Source of the DNA: Aquisphaera giovannonii
GTDB taxonomy: Bacteria > Planctomycetota > Planctomycetia > Isosphaerales > Isosphaeraceae
NCBI RefSeq assembly: GCF_008087625.1
Contig: NZ_CP042997.1
Span: forward strand, 7,874,001 to 7,938,000
Direction of reading: 5' to 3'
Length of the DNA: 64,000 nucleotides
The first letter of the stretch is position 1, and every line of letters starts with the position of its first letter. This document shows, one piece after another, positions 25,240 through 34,391 of the stretch. The position numbers and the translations under genes are program-made. The notes beneath the pieces were generated by a model. It ran no database searches and was not told the origin of the DNA. It worked only from the letters and a program-made list of their open reading frames with translations.

Positions 25240-25459
25240 TCTGCCAGAATTCGAAACGGTACCGGGAGTGGACAGACCGCATGGGCCCGTCTCGTGCCGA
25301 GGGCGTTCCCGGTCCGACCAGGGCACCCAGTGGCCGCATGCGGCGCTCCCCGGCCCTCGCCGGTGATCCGGGTCTGGTGGCCCGCCTCCTCAGGCCGATA
25401 TCCCGTAACTGGCCACGATCCCAGCTACAGGCGTCAACAAATAAGTCCCCCAAGCCACC

Positions 25460-26434
25460 TAGGCTCTGTTGAATAACCGCACTTGGAGGGCTCAGAGATG
25501 GCGAACGACGGTCGCGATGATCCGGAAGGCGATGTAGTTGACGGCGAGCTTCTCGAAGCGGGTCAGCAGGCGGCGGCACTCCTTGTACCAGCCGACGACG
25601 CGCTCGATGATGTTCCGCTTCCGATAGGTGTCCTTGTCGAAGTCGGCGGCGCGGGGCTGGTCCTTCCGGGTGGGGATGACCCGCCCGATCCGCCGGCGAG
25701 ACAGCCAGCGCCAGATCCCCGGGTAGCTGTACCCCTTGTCGCCGGCCAGCCGCCGCGGCCAGCGGGGCTGCCCCCGGCGCCCCGGCAGGTAGACCCGCCG
25801 CATGGTCGGCTCGAACGCCCGGCTCTCGTGCCGCTGCCCCGGCGTGGCGTAGATACCCAGTACCGTCCCGCGGCCGTCGCACAGCAGGTGGACCTAGGTG
25901 CCGAACCCGCCCCGCGAGTAGCCCAACGCATGGTCCTCCGGCTCATCGAGTCGCGTCGCGGAACTCGCACCCAGGCGGGGCCGGCGGCGGTTCCGCCTGC
26001 GGGCGCCGCCGGCGCAGCGGGCGGCTCGGACGACGGTGCCGTCGATGCACCAGAGGTCGTGATCGATCTCCCCCCGGGCATCGCGCCTGTCCAGCGTCTT
26101 GGAGAGGATGCGGGACCAGGTGCCGTCGCGGCGCCAGCGGTTGAAGCGCGCGTAGACGGAGTTCCACTTGCCGTAGCGCTCCGGCAGGTCGCGTCAGGGG
26201 GCGCCGGTCTTGAGCATCCAGAGGATGCCGTCGACCATGGCCCGGTGCGGCAGCCAGGCACGGCCCCCCTTGCCGTGATGACGCGGGTCGGGCAGCAGCG
26301 GCTTAAGCTCGGCGTACTGAGCGTCGGAGAGTTCGTGGCGACGCATGGGAAGCCTCCTTCCAGAGCCTCCCCATCTCCGGAGGTGGGTCTACCCCTCCTA
26401 CGCATCAGTCAATCTGGTTGTTCAACAGAGCCTA
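25460..26434 (-). mobile_element. IS5-family element (IS427-like), defective
   Basis: The ends carry near-identical inverted repeats, CTAGGCTCTGTTGAAYAACC (25459-25478 and the complement at 26416-26435), with one mismatch. CTAG at both edges fits the TA or CTAG target of the IS427 group. The single transposase gene has two in-frame stops, so the element is immobile unless helped in trans. Confidence 0.85.
25492..26346 (-). pseudogene. IS5-family transposase with two in-frame stops
   Basis: One frame of 285 codons begins MRRHELSDAQYAELKPLLPD. It meets TGA at codon 51 (26194-26196), in TGAP-stop-RDLPERYGKWNSVY, where family members have Trp. It meets TAG at codon 151 (25894-25896), in RGGFGT-stop-VHLLCDG, where Lys is usual. 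The DDE residues are present: LWCIDGTVV, LAGDKGYSYP and KRNIIERVVGWYKECRRL. The frame and length are preserved, so decay is recent. Only the C-terminal 103 residues form a clean ORF. Confidence 0.88.
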
Positions 26435-26522
26435 GTCGCGCCTCGGATCGGGACTGCACTTTCTGAGACTTCCCATCGCGAGGTTTGGATCGCATCGCGT
26501 CCGCCCGCACCGCCGGGCGAGG

Positions 26523-26804
26523 TCAGTCTTCGGATTCGACGGCGATGGTGAGCCCCGCCGCCGTGATGTAGTGTCGCACCTGCGGCCGGATGAAGCGATC
26601 GCGATTCGACCCCTCGCCTCGGATTCTCAATAGGCAGCCCGGCTCCATGTCCTCGGCCCGGACCTCGTAGGCGAGGAAGCCCTCCATGATGTAGTCGCGG
26701 AATCGCACCGGCCCGGGGAGGAGGTCATCGTGCCCCGCCGGGCGCAGGCAATGTCCGGACCATCCGAGGCGCAGGTGACCATCACGGTCCGCTTCGAACA
26801 GGCG
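26523..26804 (-). pseudogene. Coding-like remnant of unknown function
   Basis: The frame reads SRLFEADRDGHLRLGWSGHC, then LPGPVRFRDYIMEGFLAYEV, AEDMEPGCLLRIRGEGSNRD and FIRPQVRHYITAAGLTIAVE, ending in a stop at 26523. It is preceded by an in-frame TAG and lacks a ribosome site. A GTG at 26708 could start a 61-residue protein. The composition is protein-like, but I do not recognise a family. It lies between two IS elements and is probably part of a broken gene. Confidence 0.35.
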
Positions 26805-27130
26805 GGACTACGCCGCACGGCAATCCCCCTCGACCGAGAAGATAGGCATAGGAGCCGCTTGACACTCATCGTATAGACGGAGGCCGGCCCGACCGGGACG
26901 ATGGCGGTTACCACACTGCCTGACACCCCGAGCGGAGCCGGCCCCCGATGCCATCCTCGCATCCGACAACCGCACCGTGCCAGTGGTTCTCGTGGCTCGC
27001 CGCGTCCCTCGACCGCCGCTCGGCCCCACGGCTCGCCTTGCTGTTCCTCGGCGCCGTCCTGGCCCGGGGCCGGGGGACCGTCACGACCTGGATCCGGGCG
27101 GCCAAGCTCAGCGATCGGTTCCAGTCCTGC

Positions 27131-28307
27131 TAGTGTCCCGAGTTAGAAATCCGACAGCAAACCTGGAAACATCGCACAATTCATGATGTAGTTTAATCAT
27201 GAATTCCACGACGAGTAAGGGCGGCCGTCCCAAGCCCGTTCTGACCCTCACCGGCGACGAGTTGCAGAAGCTCCGATCCTGGGCCGACCGGCCCAACAGC
27301 ACCCGGCGGCTCGCGACCCGCTCGCGGATCATCCTCGCCTGCGCCGAGGGGCTCGACAACAAGGGCGTCGCGGCCCGACTGGGCGTCAACGGCGGCACCG
27401 TGAGCAAGTGGCGGCGGCGATTCCTCGACTCGCGCCTCGACGGGCTGGCCGACGAGCCCCGCCCCGGCGCCCCTCGGACGATCACCGACGAGCAGGTCGA
27501 GCGGGTCATCACCAGGACCCTGGAGGAGAAGCCCAGGGCCGGCACCCACTGGAGCACCCGCGGGATGGCCCAGGCCGCGGGCATCTCCCAGACGGCCGTC
27601 TCCCGCATCTGGCGGGCCTTCGGCCTCAAGCCGCACCTCAGCGAATCCTTCAAGCTCTCGACCGACCCGTTCTTCGTCGAGAAGGTCCGCGACGTCGTCG
27701 GGCTGTACATGAGCCCGCCGGAGAACGCCATCGTCCTGTCGGTCGACGAGAAGAGCCAGGTCCAGGCCCTGGACCGGACCCAGCCGCTGCTGCCGATGAC
27801 GCCGGGGCAGGCGGAGCGGGGCACGCACGACTACGTCCGCAACGGGACGACCTCGCTGTTCGCGGCCCTGGACGTGGCCACCGGCGCCGTCATCGGCAAG
27901 TGCTACCGGCGGCATCGGCAGCAGGAGTTCCTCAAGTTCCTCAACGAGATCGACCCCCGGCTCGCGATCGAGCCGGGGGTCGAGGTCCACATCATCCTGG
28001 ACAACTACGGGACGCATAAGACGGCGGCGGTGAAGCGGGGGTTCGAGCGGCATCCGGAGTACCGCCTCCATTTCACGCCCACCAGCGGGTCGTGACTCAA
28101 CCAGGTGGAGCGGTTCTTCGCGGCGATCACCGAGCGGCGGCTCCGCCGCGGGGTGTTCCGCAGCGTGGCGGCCTTGGAGAAGGCGATCATGGAATACCTG
28201 GCCGCCCATAACGAGAATCCCCGGCCGTTCGTGTGGACCGCCGACGCCGATCTGATCCTGAATCGGGTCAAAAAGGTTTGCGAGCGAATTTCCAACTCAG
28301 GACACTA
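27131..28307 (+). mobile_element. IS630-family element nested in another transposase gene
   Basis: The ends are flanked by TA (27131-27132 and 28306-28307), the IS630 target. Terminal repeats are about 31 bp with six mismatches, starting GTGTCCYGAGTTRGAAATYC and ending GCAAACC. The interior carries one transposase gene. It splits the DDE transposase gene described at 26948-29455. Confidence 0.9.
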
Positions 28308-28308
28308 G
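27199..28308 (+). pseudogene. IS630-family transposase with an in-frame TGA
   Basis: The frame starts MNSTTSKGGRPKPVLTLTGD and has an N-terminal helix-turn-helix (GVAARLGVNGGTVSKWRRRF) and a DDE domain: IVLSVDEKSQVQALDR (Asp), HIILDNYGTHKTAAVK (Asp) and LNQVERFFAAITERR (Glu). A TGA at 28093-28095 interrupts TPTSGS-stop-LNQVERFF, where the family has Trp. The clean 298-residue ORF therefore ends before the catalytic Glu and should be inactive. Reading through gives the full length to the TAG at 28306-28308. Confidence 0.88.
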
Positions 28309-29552
28309 ATCGCCGTCGCCGCCGCCGGCAAGCGGTCCGATCGCATCGCCAGGCGGCTCCTGACCGAGGTGGTCCGGCCGCTGCCCAAGGGGGCCACCCG
28401 GCTGACCCTGGCCCTGGATGACACCCCCACGAAGCGGTACGGTCCGCACGTCCAGGGGGCGGGCATCCATCACAACCCGACGCCCGGCCCAGCCGGCTCG
28501 CCCTACGTCTACGGCCACGTCTTCGTCGTCCTGGCCCTGCTCGTCGCCCACCCGGCGTGGGGCGTCGTCGCCCTTGCCGCTGCTGGCCCGGCTCTACGTC
28601 CGCAGAAAGGACCTGCCTGGCATCGACCCGAAGCACCGGCCGCCGTTCCGCACCAAGCTGGAGTTGGCCGTCGAACTGCTGCGGTGGGCCGCGCCCTGGC
28701 TGGGGCTGCTGAGCCTGCCGATCTGGGTGGTGGCCGACGGAGCCTGTGCCAAGGCGGACTTCCTCAAGCCGGCGAAGGCCGTGGGCATGACTGTCGTCAG
28801 CCGGCTCCGCAAGGATGCGGCGCTGCGGACGTTACCCGGCCCCAGGCCGGCGGGCAAGCGTGGCCGGCCGCGGACCTATGGGGAGGATAAGATCGACCTG
28901 GCCAAGCGGGGCAGCCAGCGGCGTGGGTGGTCGTCGGGCACGTTCGAGCTGTACGGGGAGGTGGTGGTCAAGCGATACAAGACGTTCCTGGCGACCTGGC
29001 GGCCGGCCGGGGGAGCGACCCGGGTGGTGCTTGTGGACGAGCCGACCGGCTGGCGGGCCTACTTCTGCACCGACACCGAGGCGAGCGTCGCCGACGTCCT
29101 GGGTGCGGTCGCCGACCGCTTCAGCCTGGAGATCACCTTCCGCGAGTGCAAGCAGGTCGTCGGGGCCGGGCAGCAGCAGGTCCGGTTCATCTGGGCGAAC
29201 ATCGGCGCGTTCCACGTCTGCCTGTGGACGTTCACGCTGACCGAGATATGGGCCTGGGTGCGGTCGGAGGAAGAGCTAGTGGACCGCACGGCCTCGCCGT
29301 GGGACAAGGAGCCGCGCTGCCCGAGCCACGCGGACAGGCGGCGGGCCTGGCGTCGGAAATTGCTGGCCGAGGAGATTCGTGCCGCTCGACGCCCCGGGGT
29401 CACCGACGCCGAAATTCGGGCCGTCGTCGAGCACCTATTGAGCTTGGCCGCATGAGATTGAATGGAATCGCGGAAAGTACAGATCGGGACGTAATCCGAG
29501 AACTCCCCCGGGTGGGCTGCGAAAACGGCCAATCGTAGCGCTGGTATCTAAT

Positions 29553-31411
29553 CCTGAACCAAGCGTGATATATACCTCGAATTGGGTCAGCTGAAGGACA
29601 AAGCTCGAAAACCCTCGGCATTCCTGGAATAATTGAGGTGTTTACACGTCCTCACTATTCCAGCAATGGAGGGCTTTCGAGTGAAGACCACTGTCCGCGA
29701 GAAGCTGCGGCGGAGCAAGAGGAGACTCGAGAGACGGCTGGAGAATCGTCCCGGGGAGGAACGCGAGTCCCCCATGTTCACGGCCACCGACGTCCACTAC
29801 GAGCTCTCCTCCCGAGCCCGCGGCATCGCCTGCGGCGGCGTCGGCGCCCTGATGATGGTCGCCCGCGCCTCCGGCCTGATCGGCGACATCGACTCCCGAC
29901 TCAAGCTCCTGAGGCGGCACCTCCCCTATCACGAGTCCGACCACGTCCTCAACGTCGCCCTGAACATCGCCGCCGGCGGCAGCCGCATCGAGCACATCGA
30001 GCTGCGACGCAACGACGAGGCCTTCCTCGACGCCCTCGGCGCCGGGCGGATCCCCGACCCCACCACCGAGGGCGACTTCTGCCGCCGCTTCGAGGGGCCC
30101 GACGTCCTGGACCTCATGGACGCCTTCAACGCGGCCCGGCTCCGCGTCTGGCGGCAGCAGCCCGCCGGCTTCTTCGAGCGGGCGATCATCGACGTCGACG
30201 GCACCCTCGTCGGCACCGGCGCCGAGTGCAAGGCGGGCATCGACATCGCCTACGACGGCACCTGGGGCTATCACCCGCTGGTCGTCTCGCTGGCCAACAC
30301 CTCCGAGCCGCCGTTCCTGGCCGACCGCCCCGGCAACCGGCCGTCGCACGACGAGGCGTGGGTCTACGAGGAGAAGGCCATCGCGCTGTGCCGCCGAGCC
30401 GGCTTCCGCGAGGTCCTGCTGCGCGGCGACACCGACTTCTCGCAGACGAGGCGGCTGGATCGCTGGGACGACGCCGGCCACGTCCGCTTCATCTTCGGCC
30501 TCGACGCGATGCCCAACCTGGTCGCCCTGGCCGAGGCCCTGCCCGAGGGCGCCTACGGCTACCTGGAGCGGCCCGAGCCGCCCATCGGGACCGTGCCCCG
30601 CGAGCGGCCCGAGCGGCACAAGGCGAAGGTCGTCGAGGCCCGCGAATTCGAGACGATCGGGACGCTCGAGGAGATGGTCGCGGAGTTCGACTATCGGCCC
30701 ACGGCCTGCGACCGCGCGTATCGGGTCGTGGTGCTCCGCAAGCGGCTGGCGAGGGACAAGGGCCAGATGCGCCTGTTCGAGGAGTACCGATACTTCTTCT
30801 TCATCACCAACGACCGCGAGCGGCCCGCCGAGGCGGTCGTCCTGGATGCGAACCGGCGGTGCAATCAGGAGAACCTGGTCGCGCAGCTGAAGGGCGGGGT
30901 GCACGCGCTGGCGACGCCGGTGGACGACCTGGTGAGCAACTGGGCGTACATGGTGATGGCGAGCCTGGCCTGGAGCCTGAAGGCGTGGTCGGCGCTGCTG
31001 CTGCCGATCTCGCCGCGGCACGCCGAGCGTCACGAGGCCCAGAAGCGGGCCCTGCTGGCGATGGAGTTCCGGACGTTCCGAGCGGCGATGATCGAGATGC
31101 CCTGCCAGATCATCCGAGGTGGCAGGAGGTTGATCTACCGGATCCTGTCGTGGAACCCGTAGCGCGGCGCCTTCCTGAGGCTGGTGGAGCGGCTCCGCGG
31201 CGCCCGGCTGACCTGAGCGAGGGCGAGACGAAGCCGGGGTCCGGATGCCCCGGTCCATATGGGCATCTTGACGCGAGAGCGGGGTGGGGCGTGAAACGAA
31301 TGGATGAACGGGTCGGCCAGCCGGGGCGACGCCCCGGCCCGGTCAGGGCTGCGCGCCCGCGGCGGCCCCGCGACTACAGGATTTCGACCTGTATATCACG
31401 CTTGTTTTAGG
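29553..31411 (+). mobile_element. IS1380-family element, 1859 bp
   Basis: The left end starts CCTGAACCAAGCGTGATATA and the right end is the complement of CCTAAAACAAGCGTGATATA, so inverted repeats of about 20 bases differ at two positions. A perfect 6-bp duplication TCTAAT flanks the element (29547-29552 and 31412-31417). Just inside the left end, 29606-29683, a further imperfect inverted repeat (around CTGGAATA/TATTCC) precedes the gene. The clean duplication suggests a fairly recent insertion. Confidence 0.9.
29666..31162 (+). CDS. IS1380-family transposase, probably C-terminally shortened
   Basis: I take the ATG at 29666 (MEGFRVKTTVREKL), giving 498 residues; TTG at 29633 would lie in the left-end hairpin. 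DDE residues are visible in RAIIDVDGTLVGTGAECKAG, EVLLRGDTDFSQTRRLDRW and ANRRCNQENLVAQLKGGVHA. The frame ends SWNP-TAG, then continues GAFLRLVERLRGARLT to a TGA at 31214-31216. Relatives normally have Trp after WNP, so the TAG is probably a recent nonsense change removing the last ~18 residues. All catalytic residues are kept, so activity may survive. Confidence 0.88.
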   Translation: MEGFRVKTTVREKLRRSKRRLERRLENRPGEERESPMFTATDVHYELSSRARGIACGGVGALMMVARASGLIGDIDSRLKLLRRHLPYHESDHVLNVALNIAAGGSRIEHIELRRNDEAFLDALGAGRIPDPTTEGDFCRRFEGPDVLDLMDAFNAARLRVWRQQPAGFFERAIIDVDGTLVGTGAECKAGIDIAYDGTWGYHPLVVSLANTSEPPFLADRPGNRPSHDEAWVYEEKAIALCRRAGFREVLLRGDTDFSQTRRLDRWDDAGHVRFIFGLDAMPNLVALAEALPEGAYGYLERPEPPIGTVPRERPERHKAKVVEAREFETIGTLEEMVAEFDYRPTACDRAYRVVVLRKRLARDKGQMRLFEEYRYFFFITNDRERPAEAVVLDANRRCNQENLVAQLKGGVHALATPVDDLVSNWAYMVMASLAWSLKAWSALLLPISPRHAERHEAQKRALLAMEFRTFRAAMIEMPCQIIRGGRRLIYRILSWNP

Positions 31412-31730
31412 TCTAATAGCGGGACACGGTCCCCCGCAGCCCTCAGGGCAAGGATCGCGGGTCATCCGAGTTGAAGGATGCGGGATTCGCGTTTTCCCTC
31501 GTGTCCCCTGGAACCGAGATTACCCCTCGCGTGGATCCTTTCTCGGTGGCGTCTCGCGCCCTCGGCGGACGGTCGCTTCACGACTTCCTTGGCAATTCGG
31601 TTTACGATGCGGCGAGGAGAATGCCGTCCGGTGCCGTCGGACGCTCCGGCCGGGAAATTCGGCCCACAACCGGGGGTGGCGAAGGGGGATGGTCCCACAT
31701 CATAACCTGTCGCCTTGACAGTGTTTGGGG
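31412..31730. other. Gap between the IS1380 element and the next transposase-like gene
   Basis: These 319 bases begin with the TCTAAT target duplication. I find no gene; the 124-codon ORF from 31471 runs into the antisense of the next gene and is not supported. The segment ends with a short TTGACAGT at 31715-31722 that has an inverted match in the opposite flank near 33440 and might be part of a short terminal repeat. Confidence 0.4.
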
Positions 31731-33335
31731 TCATGCGGCGGTGGCCCTGGCGATGAGACGGGCGCGGGCCTTCCGAGCGGCGACGGCCTTGGCCTCGGCC
31801 AGGGCGATGGCGAAGTCGTCCTCGATCAGCGCCCAGAAGTCGTAGGTCGGCAGCACCAGGCCCAGGTGCTCGTAGGGGCACTCCCCCTTGCGCTTGCCGC
31901 CGCGGAAGCGGCGCGTATTCCAGTACAGCCGCTTCAGGTCCAGCATCCCCGGGGTGATCGTCCGGTGCCGCGACTGGTGCATCCTCAGCACGCTGTTCAT
32001 GCACTCCACCGAACTGCTGGCCCGTACCACGCCGCGGAGGATCGCCGACACCGCCGCGTACCACTTCGCCCAGTCGTCGTCCAGCTTCGAGCAGTACACC
32101 CGCTGCACCAGGTGCGCCACGTGCCCCGCCCCGGCGGCGGGGCCGGTGCCCCGCGGCCGCCGGCGCCGCAGCCACCACAGCCTGACCAGCGCCTCGCGCA
32201 GCCCCGCGGCGATCGGCAGGGCCTCCAGGTCCGCGTGCAGCCGGTCCAGGAACGTGAAGCTCGTCGGGCCCTCCAGGTGGTTGGCCACCCCGTCCCACTC
32301 CTTGCCGGCCAGCTCGGGCAGGTGCTCGGCCACCCGCGCCTCGGCCCACGCCCGGTCGTTGAGCCGGCCGTCGGGCCGGAAGACCTCCAGGGCCTCGGAC
32401 AGCAACCCCCAGGTCGCCTCCATCGCCTCGGCGCGGCCGATGGCCGCCTCGACCTTCCGCCAGGCGGACTTGGCCTCCCCGGCGGCCGCCTGCGCGGGGA
32501 CGCCCCGCCGCCTGGCCTTCTCCACCTTGCGGTCGGCGGCCTCGTAGGCCTCGGCGGCCCGCCGCTCGCGGTGCCGCGCCGGGCCCAGGGCCTCGCGGGC
32601 GCGATGCACGGTGTGGAACACGTCGAGGGTCGAGTCCAGCGCCGCCCCGCCCCCGGCGGCGCGGAGCTCGCGGACCGTCGCGATGCCCGCCTGCAGGGCC
32701 CTGCCGGCGTCGGCGACGACGTGCCGCAGGGCGGGGAACTCCCCCAGGGCCTCGGCCCAGGTCCGGCCGTCGAGGCGGCCGGGCCTGCGGCCCAGGAACC
32801 ACGTCATGCTGGCCGGCTCGACGGCCACCAGCACGGGGCGGCCGCGGAAGAAGATCTCGTCGAGGCAGCCGGCGAGGATCAGGGGCCGGCAGAGGGCGTC
32901 GAGCCGGGCCAGGGCCGCGCCGGCGGCGACGCCGGCGGCGGCCGCCCAGCGGCCGAGGGCCGACCGCGAGGGGGCCGCGGCCTCGCCGAGGAAGAAGGCC
33001 AGGACCTCGCGGGTGTGGGCCAGGCTCAGCCCCATGCCGGCGGCCACGGCGGCGAACTCCCGCCGCTTCCCGAGCGGGACCTCGATGGCCCGGTCGAGGC
33101 GGCCGCGGAGGTCGGCGACCTCGCGGCGGAGGCGGCCGAGCTCCTCGCGGAGCCGCCGCGGGTCGCCGCCGCGGGGGTCGAGGCGGCGGACGGCGCCGAG
33201 GACCTTGCGGGCATGATCGTAGGCGGCCTGGCGGCTGCAGCCGACGAGCCGGGCCTGCCGCGAGACGGCGCCATAGGCCCCGGCGAGGCAGGCGGCGGCA
33301 TTGGCGATCGAGGCGACGACGGATATGGTACTCAT
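31731..33335 (-). CDS. Large DDE transposase-like protein
   Basis: The start at 33335 (MSTISVVASIANAAACLAGA) gives 534 residues; an upstream extension is low-complexity. A helix-turn-helix-like segment (RQARLVGCSRQAAYDHARKV) is followed by a coiled-coil-like stretch (PRRLREELGRLRREVADLRGR). A probable DDE set follows: ILAGCLDEIFFRGRPVLVAV, ALRHVVADAGRALQ and RASSSVECMNSVLRMHQSRH. Many charged helices (AWRKVEAAIGRAEAM) lie between. The C-terminus has RRFRGGKRKGECPYEHLGL. I cannot assign an IS family with confidence. Flanking repeats are weak (TTGACAGT only), and no stop interrupts the gene. Confidence 0.7.
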   Translation of the reverse strand: MSTISVVASIANAAACLAGAYGAVSRQARLVGCSRQAAYDHARKVLGAVRRLDPRGGDPRRLREELGRLRREVADLRGRLDRAIEVPLGKRREFAAVAAGMGLSLAHTREVLAFFLGEAAAPSRSALGRWAAAAGVAAGAALARLDALCRPLILAGCLDEIFFRGRPVLVAVEPASMTWFLGRRPGRLDGRTWAEALGEFPALRHVVADAGRALQAGIATVRELRAAGGGAALDSTLDVFHTVHRAREALGPARHRERRAAEAYEAADRKVEKARRRGVPAQAAAGEAKSAWRKVEAAIGRAEAMEATWGLLSEALEVFRPDGRLNDRAWAEARVAEHLPELAGKEWDGVANHLEGPTSFTFLDRLHADLEALPIAAGLREALVRLWWLRRRRPRGTGPAAGAGHVAHLVQRVYCSKLDDDWAKWYAAVSAILRGVVRASSSVECMNSVLRMHQSRHRTITPGMLDLKRLYWNTRRFRGGKRKGECPYEHLGLVLPTYDFWALIEDDFAIALAEAKAVAARKARARLIARATAA

Positions 33336-34391
33336 GGGGGCGGCTCCGCTGTGCGTGGTCTGTGGTGATTCCCACACTGCGGGCCGCCCCCCGCCCTCAT
33401 CAAGCCCCCCTCGCCGCCACGCCCGCAAACCCGCGCCAACTGTCAACCCCTCCCCACGCTCAAATCAGCCCTCTCGGGACGATGCCGGCGGATCCATTTT
33501 TTTTCGTCGCAAGCCTCATCCCTCAAAAAGGAAGCGGCGATAACGCCGCGACAGGCGGCGCGACAATTGGACCCACGAATTGGGCGGGCCTTGCCGCCGA
33601 TCGAAGCGTTGGGACGGCCGCCTTGGCGATCCCGGGATACCGCCCCCCCACCGCAGCGACGAGTCCCACGGAGCATCTCGCCCGCACCGGCCGTGGGGAG
33701 TAGCGGTCAATTTCGACGGGACGCGAGGACGGCGAATCGGCATCATTTCTAAGAGTCACACCGCGGCTTGACGGTCTGTAGAGGGCTCGGGGTTGCCGCG
33801 CTCGAGGTCAAGGCGCCCACGCGGGGGCGGGCCGTCAGTACGGTCGGGGCGTCGTCCCCACGCTACGGCGATCCCGCGGGATCGCCTGCGGCTTCACCGC
33901 GGCCACTCGGCTGCAAGGCCGTTCCGAACGTCAAGGACCGTGGAGGCCGAGGCTTCCATCTCGCCACGGCGTCGGCCAGGCCTATCGGAATGATGTCCAG
34001 GCTGCTAACCGGAAAAGACTTACGTTCAAACAGCAAAGATCGCTTATTCGACAACTAAATCCAAGGCGGGCCTGTCGGGGCCGCGAGAGATCGGGATAGC
34101 CTCGGTCCCTGTGCATGGGAGGAGGACTCGACAGCGGTGATACTCCGTCCACCGGTTGAATCCGTGCTTTTGATCACCAATCTCACTCGATTGAGGAGCC
34201 GTGTCGACCAACGCACGGGTGGGGCTCAGTACGGGCCCACCGGCCGATTCCGGCCGTGCGAGGCTCGGCCTGCGGAGCGGGTTTCCCGTTTGCGGCCGAA
34301 ACGGGGTATCATGTAGAGTAGCAAGGCGATAATCATCATTCCGGCGGCAGTGCACGTCGATCGGGCGCGTGCGAGGATCTCGGTCAGAACC
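33336..34391. other. Gene-free region of about 1.05 kb
   Basis: I find no supported coding sequence. It contains a T-run at 33495-33507, a perfect 20-base palindrome at 33867-33886, and AT-richer DNA at 33985-34060 and 34130-34200. A possible -10 element (TATCAT, 34307-34312) lies upstream of the kinase gene. The ORFs present have no motifs or start signals. It is probably the border of the IS-rich region plus the kinase promoter. Confidence 0.45.
33867..33886. repeat. Perfect 20-bp palindrome
   Basis: GGCGATCCCGCGGGATCGCC is identical on both strands. It lies in non-coding DNA and resembles the palindrome at 4620 in layout but not in sequence. Its role is unknown. Confidence 0.6.

Larger units (their letters stand above)
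26948..29455 (+). pseudogene. DDE-superfamily transposase (IS4/IS701 type), split by an IS630 element
   Basis: The N-terminal part (26948-27130) reads SLDRRSAPRLALLFLGAVLA, GTVTTWIRAAKLSDRFQSC. After the IS630 element it resumes at 28309 with IAVAAAGKRSDRIARRLL, LALDDTPTKRYGPHVQGAGI (first Asp), VVADGACAKADFLKPAK (second Asp) and EITFRECKQVVGAGQQQVR (Glu), ending at 29455. There are three lesions: the IS630 insertion, a TAG at the junction where family members have Tyr, and a +1 frameshift (an extra T near 28574, GVVAL to PLLARLYVR). Inverted repeats of the outer element were not found. Confidence 0.85.

Noticed and set aside
25492-28308. TGA codons in IS5 and IS630 transposases as selenocysteine or recoded Trp
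   Set aside because: All clear host genes use TGA only as a stop, as in the many ATGA overlaps, and no SECIS-like hairpin is evident. Simple nonsense mutation is more likely.
31715-33450. TTGACAGT as terminal inverted repeats of the large DDE gene
   Set aside because: Only eight bases match between the two flanks and no target duplication is seen, so element ends cannot be set from this.
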